A DNA stretch of 8,057 nucleotides from an uncultured Collinsella sp. (GTDB lineage Bacteria > Actinomycetota > Coriobacteriia > Coriobacteriales > Coriobacteriaceae), in NCBI GenBank assembly GCA_937950415.1, contig CALFDL010000202.1, forward strand, positions 1 to 8,057. The letters run 5' to 3'. The first letter of the stretch is position 1; each line of letters opens with the position of its first letter. The position numbers and the translations under genes are program-made. A model generated the notes under the pieces. It was not told the origin of the DNA and did not search any database. It saw only the letters and a list, made by a program, of their open reading frames with translations. Below, in pieces: positions 1 through 5,287 of this stretch.

Positions 1-609
1 CTCGGCGCAAGCCCAAACCTTAAAGTTAAAGCCTGCGTCCTGATACGAGGCACCCGGCGTGGGAAGGAACCGAATCTGATTGTCGATGAGGAACTCGCGC
101 CGATAGATGGCAGACCAAATGGAAGGCTTGCGGTAGAAGATACCCGGGCGATCGACGGGGCGATACGCGGCGCGCGTCATATGCTCGTCGATGATCCCAA
201 ACAGCTCACGGCGCTCGGTGGGCGTGGACCAATACAGGTAAAAGTCGCCCTTAACCACATCGGCATGCTCAATATCGGCCTTGGCGACCAGCTTTTGGAG
301 CGAATCCTCAAACATAAAGTCGTCGGACTCAAGGATGCCCACGTACTCACCGCGCGCCATCTCCAGGCCGCGGTTCATCGAGTCACCGTAACCGCTGTTG
401 GCCTTGTCGATCATCTTTACACGGGGGTCGCGCTCCATGTACTCGCGGATGATATCCGGCGAGCTATCAGTGGAACCGTCGTTGATACAGATGATCTCGA
501 TGTCCTTAAGCGTCTGCGCCACGGCGGAATCGAGGCACTCGCGCAGGTAGCGTTCGACATTGCAGATGGGAACAAGCAGCGAAACTTTAGGGGTATCAGA
601 GTTCTGCAA
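1..609 (-). CDS. Family 2 glycosyltransferase (GT-A fold), partial at its C-terminal end
   Basis: The first 203 residues are visible; the gene runs off the window at position 1. It should transfer a sugar from a nucleotide donor to a growing surface glycan on the cytoplasmic side. The N-terminus reads PKVSLLVPICNVERYL, a typical GT2 first strand. It is followed by the nucleotide-binding NDGSTD at about residues 43-48, SGYGDSMN at about 72-79, and the metal-binding ESDD at about 94-97. The start is a TTG at 607-609, chosen because a perfect AGGAGG lies five bases upstream and no ATG in frame fits the fold better. It is the third gene of a minus-strand run, 74 bases after the preceding stop. 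The visible protein closely matches the product of 1731-2834, so the two are paralogs, while the middle gene is more distant. Family is certain; sugar and linkage cannot be told. Confidence 0.93.
   Translation of the reverse strand, partial: MQNSDTPKVSLLVPICNVERYLRECLDSAVAQTLKDIEIICINDGSTDSSPDIIREYMERDPRVKMIDKANSGYGDSMNRGLEMARGEYVGILESDDFMFEDSLQKLVAKADIEHADVVKGDFYLYWSTPTERRELFGIIDEHMTRAAYRPVDRPGIFYRKPSIWSAIYRREFLIDNQIRFLPTPGASYQDAGFNFKVWACAE
313..582. repeat. Paralogous direct repeat, copy within the partial glycosyltransferase
   Basis: This 270-base block aligns without gaps to 2532-2801 (constant offset 2219), with about 85% identity counted by eye. It encodes the catalytic N-terminal half of both proteins. 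The codons of both copies remain in frame, so this is gene duplication or conversion, not a mobile repeat. Confidence 0.8.
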
Positions 610-614
610 GAGAA

Positions 615-620
615 CCTCCT
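615..620 (-). promoter_or_regulatory. Strong ribosome binding site selecting a TTG start
   Basis: The minus strand reads AGGAGG here, five bases before TTG at 607-609. This perfect anti-16S match sets the start of the partial glycosyltransferase at a non-ATG codon. Confidence 0.8.
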
Positions 621-643
621 GTTGAATAGCGTGTAACAGGGTT

Positions 644-652
644 ATTTTAGCA
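644..652 (-). promoter_or_regulatory. Possible extended -10 promoter in the gap between two glycosyltransferases
   Basis: The minus strand reads TGCTAAAAT, an extended -10 with five of six matches to TATAAT, about 35 bases upstream of the TTG start at 609. No convincing -35 is seen. The 5-bp stem GCAGC-TCG-GCTGC (650-662) overlaps it and could instead be a weak attenuator-like hairpin. Either would allow separate expression of the third glycosyltransferase. Confidence 0.25.
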
Positions 653-683
653 GCCGAGCTGCGGCGGGCGGCAGCGCTTGGAA

Positions 684-1724
684 TTAGATAAAGCGCTCCA
701 GGCAGGCTTTGAGACCGCGAGTCGAAAGATAGAACAGCGCGGCATCTGCCATCGTAACGCCCGAGGTCGCCGCAACGAGCTTGTGAGCAACACGACGAAC
801 GGCGCCCTTAGCAGGCATATCCGCCCACTCCGTCCCCAAAAACGTCGTGAAAGCCCTGTTGACGCGGCCGGCAACACGGTGGAAGCCGTCCGCATCCAGA
901 CGCGCCAAGTCGAACACAATGAGGTCCAAGAACCAGGTGATCAGCTCGCCGGGGCACAGGTCCAAAAGACCGTAGGCCGCCCAGTCCTCCAAGACCTCCT
1001 CGAGCATCCTCATGTGGGCGTCAAGCTTTTTGGCGCGAGCCTCGGCACTGTTGAACTCGTGCGTCGCCGATTCGCTCTCCATCACGTAGTGGTAGAACTT
1101 GTCCGGCATGACGACGGTCTTGCGGGCAAGCGCATAAGCCGCAAATTGGAAGACGACGTCCTCGCCCAAAGCCAAACCGGGGGCGAAGCGAATGCCTTCG
1201 CGATTGAGCAGCTCGCGCGAAAAAGCCGCACGGCAGGCATAGGGCTGCGCATTCGAATGGAACAGCAGTTGGGGATCACGGGCGCCGAAGGTACCAGCTT
1301 TGGGACTCATGAGTTGCTGGACACGTTTGGAGGCAGCATCGGCAGGTTCACAGACGCCGCCAAAGACGGCGGCCTCGGCATCTACAGACTCCATGGCATG
1401 CAGCACGCGCTCGACCGTCTGGGCATCGATGTAATCGTCGGCGTCCACAAAAAAGACGGTCTCGCCCTCGGCGACATCGATACCGGCATTTCGAGCACAC
1501 GAGACACCCGCGTTTTCCTGGTCAATCACCAGTACGCGATCGTCGGCCTGCGCGATCTGGCGCAACACGTTCAACGAATCGTCAGTCGAACCGTCGTTGA
1601 CGCAGACAACCTGAATCGAACACTCAGACTGGACCAACAGCGAATCGAGGCATCGCTGAATGGAGCGTGCAGAGTTGTAAACGGGGACGACAATGGTAAC
1701 TTTAGGACACGAGGCCTCTCCCAT
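684..1724 (-). CDS. Family 2 glycosyltransferase
   Basis: The protein has 346 residues, a usual size for a single-domain GT2 enzyme with a C-terminal specificity region. It begins with CPKVTIVVPVYNSARSIQRC, followed by NDGSTD at 43-48, ENAGVSCARNAG at 70-81 and the metal-binding DADD at 94-97. I see no signal peptide or membrane span, so it is probably cytoplasmic or membrane-peripheral, extending a lipid-linked glycan. The ATG at 1722-1724 starts six bases after the TAG of the preceding gene. A G-rich ribosome site (GAGGGGG) overlaps that stop, which suggests translational coupling in one operon. The motif between the two metal sites is the common NAGVSxARNxG form, unlike the SGYGDSMN form of its two neighbours, so it belongs to a different GT2 subgroup. 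Donor and acceptor cannot be assigned. Confidence 0.95.
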   Translation of the reverse strand: MGEASCPKVTIVVPVYNSARSIQRCLDSLLVQSECSIQVVCVNDGSTDDSLNVLRQIAQADDRVLVIDQENAGVSCARNAGIDVAEGETVFFVDADDYIDAQTVERVLHAMESVDAEAAVFGGVCEPADAASKRVQQLMSPKAGTFGARDPQLLFHSNAQPYACRAAFSRELLNREGIRFAPGLALGEDVVFQFAAYALARKTVVMPDKFYHYVMESESATHEFNSAEARAKKLDAHMRMLEEVLEDWAAYGLLDLCPGELITWFLDLIVFDLARLDADGFHRVAGRVNRAFTTFLGTEWADMPAKGAVRRVAHKLVAATSGVTMADAALFYLSTRGLKACLERFI

Positions 1725-1730
1725 GCCGAC

Positions 1731-2834
1731 CTACCCCCTCAGCGATTCGATGAGGAAGGCGGCGACCACGCCTGGGCCTCCAACCGAGGCGTAATACTTA
1801 GCACGCCCCAAGGCACCATCCGTCGCAAAACTCGGATGCTCGTCAACCCAGCCCTCGGGATCTTTGAGGATGGCAGCGAGATTTGCGCGCTTCCACGGTT
1901 TGAGGTCGTCAAGCAAAAACTCCCCCGCGTCCAAGGCCGCCTGAAATTCCTTAGCCATCTGAACCAGGAACTCCTTATAGAACTTAGGCGCCAGGCGCAC
2001 GTAGTTCCACATGTATGAATCGTACTTAATGAGCTGGTTGAACTTAAGCATGCGCGCGACATCGCCGCTTGCGTGGTCGCGGGCATAATCCTCTCGAATC
2101 CAACGCTCAATCTCGGCATACTCGGTATTGACGCAAAAGACCTTAGCTGAAGAATTGACCGAGGAATTCTCGTTGTCCTGGCGATACGACAACACGGCAT
2201 CGTGCAGGTAAATAGCCTTATCGGCGCACGCGATCACCTTAAAGGCGAATGACGTGTCCTGAAAGGATGCCCCCGGAGTCGGCAGGAACGTAATGCCGTT
2301 GCGCTCAAGAAAATCGCGACGGTACACGGCCGACCAAATCGACGGCTTTTGCTTAAAGAACTGCGTCGTATCGCTCGGGTGCACTGGCTTGCCACAGTCC
2401 TTGGCTTTAAACATCTCGTGCAGCGAACGGCGCTCCTCGGGCTTAGACCAGTAGAAATCAAAGTTCGCCTTCGCGAAGTCGGCATTATTGCTATCGGCGG
2501 CCGAGACAAGCTTTTCGAGTGCGTCGGACGCCATAAAGTCATCGGACTCCAGGATGCCAACGTACTTGCCACGCGCCATCTCCAGACCGTGGTTCATCGA
2601 GTCGCCGTAGCCGCTGTTGGCCTTGTCGATCATCTTAACGCGCTCATCGCGCTCCATATACTCGCGGATAATCGCCGGCGAGTTGTCGGTCGACCCGTCG
2701 TTAATGCAGATGATCTCAATATCCTTGAGCGTCTGCGCCAGGGCGGAATCGAGACACTCGCGCAGGTAGCGCTGAACATTGTAAATGGGAATAAGCAGCG
2801 ACAGAACAGGGCTGCCAGAGGCGTTAGTAGACAA
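1731..2834 (-). CDS. Family 2 glycosyltransferase, first gene of the minus-strand operon
   Basis: The product is 367 residues with a full GT-A domain: VLSLLIPIYNVQRYLRE near the N-terminus, NDGSTD at 45-50, SGYGDSMNHGLE at 74-85 and ESDD at 96-99. A C-terminal region of about 240 residues includes QKPSIWSAVYRRDFL and FLPTPGASFQD, both shared with the partial paralog at 1-609. No signal peptide or membrane span is visible. The start is TTG at 2832-2834, supported by AAGGAG five bases upstream; the next methionines lie inside the conserved domain. It is the first gene of the operon and ends six bases before the next ATG. A promoter with a 17-base spacer lies in the divergent region upstream. 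It probably adds a sugar to a surface polysaccharide; specificity is unknown. Confidence 0.95.
   Translation of the reverse strand: MSTNASGSPVLSLLIPIYNVQRYLRECLDSALAQTLKDIEIICINDGSTDNSPAIIREYMERDERVKMIDKANSGYGDSMNHGLEMARGKYVGILESDDFMASDALEKLVSAADSNNADFAKANFDFYWSKPEERRSLHEMFKAKDCGKPVHPSDTTQFFKQKPSIWSAVYRRDFLERNGITFLPTPGASFQDTSFAFKVIACADKAIYLHDAVLSYRQDNENSSVNSSAKVFCVNTEYAEIERWIREDYARDHASGDVARMLKFNQLIKYDSYMWNYVRLAPKFYKEFLVQMAKEFQAALDAGEFLLDDLKPWKRANLAAILKDPEGWVDEHPSFATDGALGRAKYYASVGGPGVVAAFLIESLRG
2532..2801. repeat. Paralogous direct repeat, copy within the first glycosyltransferase
   Basis: Partner of 313-582 in the same orientation, at about 85% identity by eye and with no gaps. The intervening 2 kb includes the entire middle glycosyltransferase gene (684-1724). 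Confidence 0.8.
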
Positions 2835-2839
2835 ATGTG

Positions 2840-2845
2840 CTCCTT
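2840..2845 (-). promoter_or_regulatory. Ribosome binding site selecting a TTG start
   Basis: The minus strand reads AAGGAG, five bases before the TTG at 2832-2834. It fixes the start of the first glycosyltransferase; no ATG lies in frame nearby. Confidence 0.75.
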
Positions 2846-2898
2846 AGGAAATACCTGTCGTTTCATGGTATCAAAGGGTCAGCGCGCTAGCGGGCGTT

Positions 2899-2927
2899 TA
2901 TATAATCTATGGAGCTCGCAGAGGCAA
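2899..2927 (-). promoter_or_regulatory. Candidate promoter of the minus-strand glycosyltransferase operon
   Basis: On the minus strand, TTGCCT (2922-2927) and TATATA (2899-2904) are 17 bases apart, each with four of six consensus matches. The predicted leader to the TTG start is about 55 bases. It overlaps the plus-strand -10 box at 2901-2906. Confidence 0.45.
2901..2906 (+). promoter_or_regulatory. Candidate -10 box of the acyltransferase gene
   Basis: A perfect TATAAT lies 40 bases before the ATG at 2947, giving a leader of roughly 34 bases. No good -35 is visible at 16-18 bases upstream. The palindrome CGCTAGCG (2885-2892) lies in the spacer and could be an operator or explain activator dependence. 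Confidence 0.5.
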
Positions 2928-2946
2928 ACCGATAAGAAAGGACGTC

Positions 2947-4077
2947 ATGCAGCCCAAAGCCGCACGCAACATACCCATCGAAGCGCTGCGTTTGGTCGCG
3001 GTCGCCGGCATCGCGGTGTTCCACACCTTTCAGTGGACCTTTCAAGCCGTCTGCGTCGGCGCCGTGGAATATGCCCCACTTGCGATGTTCCCCTATTCCG
3101 GCGTGCTCGGTTTTATTAACTTGCTTGGCTGCTGGGCCAACGAGGTCTTCTTTATGATCTCGGGCTATTTTCTCATCGCTTCGGCCGCGCGTGCTTGGGA
3201 CGGTGGAGCAACGTGGAAGTCGCAAATGCAACGGACGGCGCAGCGCCTTGGCAAGGTCATTATGCCCACTGCGTTTTATTGCCTCGTGGCGCTCGCGTGG
3301 TCCACGGTCGTCTCCCCCATTCCCGATGTTACCCTCAACACGCACTACTGGTACACGCTAGGCCTTGAGTTTATCTGGGTCTATGCCGCTACGGTCTTCA
3401 TGGCGCCATGGTTTGGACTAGCAAGGAGTCGACTCCCCCGGAAGAGCTACACGGCGACGGTCATCGCCGTTGGCATCTTCGCATTTGTTGTTAACGGGTA
3501 TTTAGCCGCCATGAGCGCGACAAGCGGCGGTGAGTTTTCTTGGCTGCAGAAGCTCATGAGCGCCGTCACGTACGTAGTCGCGTTTTTGATCGGCGGACTG
3601 CTCCGCGACGTTACCGATGTCATGGATTCGGACAGGGTGGGCGCCTTGGGCATGCGCTCGCTCGTAACGGTTTTGGTGCTCACCATCATCCTGGAAGGAG
3701 CACTCTCCTTCACCGGCGACCTCACGGCAATGGCAGTCCTCTCCTACAAATCGACCTCGCTGATCTCGTTTGCCCTCGCTGCCGCCTGCCTGCTCTTTGC
3801 GGCAACCCGACGCAGTGCCTCAGGCAATCCGCGGACTGCAGGTGTCATCGTCACCTTATCGACCGCCACGCTTGGTTTCTATGTGATGCAGTCACTCACC
3901 AGTAGCCTGTGGCGTCCCGTCTTCAATACGTTGCTCGCAAACATACTGGTCAGCCAAAACAGCCCGGTAGCTATATACATCGTCACGGGTACCGTCATTA
4001 GCATCGTCTTTGCTCTGGCACTTCTCATCATCGATGCAGCCAGAAGCTTTATCGCTCGCAAGCCCAAGCGGCAATAG
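2947..4077 (+). CDS. Acyltransferase-3 family membrane protein (probable glycan O-acyltransferase)
   Basis: This 376-residue, strongly hydrophobic protein has about ten predicted membrane segments. The N-terminus, IPIEALRLVAVAGIAVFHTF, carries the arginine-histidine pair (R15, H26) characteristic of acyltransferase-3 proteins. NEVFFMISGYFL at about 65-76 matches the family FFxxSGF motif, and HYWYTLGLEFIWVY at about 133-146 matches the usual mid-protein signature. Family members move acetyl or other acyl groups onto cell-envelope sugars across the membrane. The length is typical for a stand-alone member; no extra SGNH domain is fused. The ATG follows AAAGGA with a four-base spacer. The gene is divergent from three glycosyltransferases and upstream of a fourth, which supports a role in decorating the same polysaccharide. 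The acyl group and the acceptor sugar are unknown. The C-terminal RKPKRQ fits a cytoplasmic end. Confidence 0.9.
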   Translation: MQPKAARNIPIEALRLVAVAGIAVFHTFQWTFQAVCVGAVEYAPLAMFPYSGVLGFINLLGCWANEVFFMISGYFLIASAARAWDGGATWKSQMQRTAQRLGKVIMPTAFYCLVALAWSTVVSPIPDVTLNTHYWYTLGLEFIWVYAATVFMAPWFGLARSRLPRKSYTATVIAVGIFAFVVNGYLAAMSATSGGEFSWLQKLMSAVTYVVAFLIGGLLRDVTDVMDSDRVGALGMRSLVTVLVLTIILEGALSFTGDLTAMAVLSYKSTSLISFALAAACLLFAATRRSASGNPRTAGVIVTLSTATLGFYVMQSLTSSLWRPVFNTLLANILVSQNSPVAIYIVTGTVISIVFALALLIIDAARSFIARKPKRQ

Positions 4078-4115
4078 ACACGCTGCCGTCAGACCCTAAA
4101 GCCGCTACAGCCGTG

Positions 4116-4135
4116 GCAGGTTCCTGCGTTTTATT
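4116..4135 (+). terminator. Weak terminator candidate after the acyltransferase
   Basis: GCAGG-TT-CCTGC forms a short perfect inverted repeat (4116-4127), followed by GTTTTATT. The stem is only 4-5 bp, so termination would be inefficient and some read-through into 4248-5270 is plausible. Confidence 0.35.
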
Positions 4136-4141
4136 CAAAGC

Positions 4142-4172
4142 TTGCCGCCAAGGTGCGCCGAGCCTTTACAAT
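4142..4172 (+). promoter_or_regulatory. Candidate promoter of the fourth glycosyltransferase
   Basis: TACAAT at 4167-4172 (five of six matches) is preceded by TTGCCG at 4142-4147 with a long 19-base spacer. The leader to the ATG at 4248 would be about 70 bases. The same TACAAT box is seen before the AAA/DUF1703 gene. The rest of 4078-4247 holds no gene. Confidence 0.4.
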
Positions 4173-4247
4173 AGGACAGTCCCAAGGACGTATTCGATAG
4201 CTTCCGCGCTGCACTCGCCCGCCGCGCGTGAAAGGATATATTGCCCC

Positions 4248-5270
4248 ATGCCTTCAACCCTTCCCGCTCCCATCGATAAGCTCGCCATCGTCGTCGTTAC
4301 GTACAAGCGCCAAGAACTCCTGGCCAACTTGTTCGACTCCATGACCGAGCTCACGGCAACGCCTTGGCGCATCGTGATTGTCGATAACGAGAATTCGCGC
4401 GAGACCGAGGCCATGTGCGCCGCATTTAACGAGCGCCTGGCCAACCTGTGGGGCATCGACACCGAGCAGCCCGACGCGCAGGGCGGCACCGACCGCGTCA
4501 TCTACGCACCGCAGCTCGAAAACGGCGGCGGTGCAGGTGGCTTCTCCGCCGGCACCAAATGCGCCTACGACCTGGGCGCCCAGTGGTTCTGGGTGATGGA
4601 CGACGACGTGCTCGTCATCCCCGAAGGCATCGAGCGCTTGGCCAAGTGGACCGACCGCTACGATGTCATCCAGGGTTCGCGCCTGGACTTCGACGGCGGC
4701 GCGTTCTTTTGGCAGTACCAACTGATCCTTTCGCTCGGCATTCCAAACCCTGTCGCCAAGTGGGATCTGGGTCCCGAGGGCTACCGCACCATGAACCAGC
4801 TGTGCTTTGAGGGCGGCATGTTCTCGCGCCGCGTGGTCGACAAGATCGGCCTGCCCGATGCGCGATTCTTCATCTACGGCGACGATGCCTGCTACGGCTA
4901 CGTAGCCAGCCAACACTTCTCCGCCGCCGTTGTGGCCGACGTGGTTCTCAAGCGCGCCCGCGCTGTCTCTAACTGGGATATCGCCGGCAAGCGCCAGCTC
5001 AACTCTACGAGCGACACCAACCGTTACTACATCATGCGCAACCGCGGTTATCTGGCCCGCTACATGCAGATCTACGGCGACTACCACCCTATGCTGTTCC
5101 GTCTGGGCAACGCCGCGACCTTCTGCAAGGAATTCATTCGCCTGGCCGCGGTCGACAAGTGCTTTAAGACCGGCATTCCGGCGCTGCGCCGAGGTATGAA
5201 GGACGCCCGCAAGATCATCAAGGATCCCAACTGGAAGCCCATGCCGCCCCTGAAGGACGCCGAGCAGTAA
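4248..5270 (+). CDS. Family 2 glycosyltransferase resembling galactofuranosyl/rhamnosyl transferases
   Basis: The product has 340 residues. KLAIVVVTYKRQELL (about residues 11-25) is followed by ENGGGAGGFSAG (91-102), the glycine-rich motif typical of GlfT/WbbL-like enzymes. WVMDDDV (D118-D120) is the metal site, and FIYGDDACYG (208-217) sits where the catalytic-base motif of galactofuranosyltransferases lies. RYYIMRNRGYLARY near 259-272 is also typical. Such enzymes add galactofuranose or rhamnose to lipid-linked wall or capsule glycans. The histidine that normally follows the base motif is not evident; the equivalent stretch reads VVLKRAR. The ATG at 4248 is preferred, with AAAGGA 11 bases upstream, although the spacing is long; a GTG at 4113 would add 45 unconserved residues and swallow the promoter. 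It follows the acyltransferase on the same strand and ends 17 bases from a convergent gene. Donor sugar is inferred only. Confidence 0.92.
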   Translation: MPSTLPAPIDKLAIVVVTYKRQELLANLFDSMTELTATPWRIVIVDNENSRETEAMCAAFNERLANLWGIDTEQPDAQGGTDRVIYAPQLENGGGAGGFSAGTKCAYDLGAQWFWVMDDDVLVIPEGIERLAKWTDRYDVIQGSRLDFDGGAFFWQYQLILSLGIPNPVAKWDLGPEGYRTMNQLCFEGGMFSRRVVDKIGLPDARFFIYGDDACYGYVASQHFSAAVVADVVLKRARAVSNWDIAGKRQLNSTSDTNRYYIMRNRGYLARYMQIYGDYHPMLFRLGNAATFCKEFIRLAAVDKCFKTGIPALRRGMKDARKIIKDPNWKPMPPLKDAEQ

Positions 5271-5283
5271 AGGGCTTTCGCCC
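5268..5283 (-). terminator. Short hairpin between convergent genes
   Basis: On the minus strand, GGGC-GAAA-GCCC (5272-5283) forms a 4-bp stem with a GNRA tetraloop, followed by TTTA. It lies 4 bases after the stop of the AAA/DUF1703 gene and directly abuts the stop of the opposing glycosyltransferase. It may end transcription, probably weakly, from the minus strand. Confidence 0.4.
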
Positions 5284-5287
5284 GCCG

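Noticed and set aside
678..2018. A 446-codon open frame on the plus strand
   Set aside because: It lies antisense to two clear glycosyltransferases, has no recognisable domain and has the composition of a shadow frame in GC-rich DNA.
2887..3345. A 152-codon minus-strand frame opposite the acyltransferase
   Set aside because: It is antisense to a gene with clear acyltransferase-3 motifs and has no domain or ribosome site support.
4113..4247. GTG at 4113 as start of the fourth glycosyltransferase
   Set aside because: The added 45 residues match nothing in the family, no ribosome site precedes the codon, and the candidate promoter would fall inside the gene.
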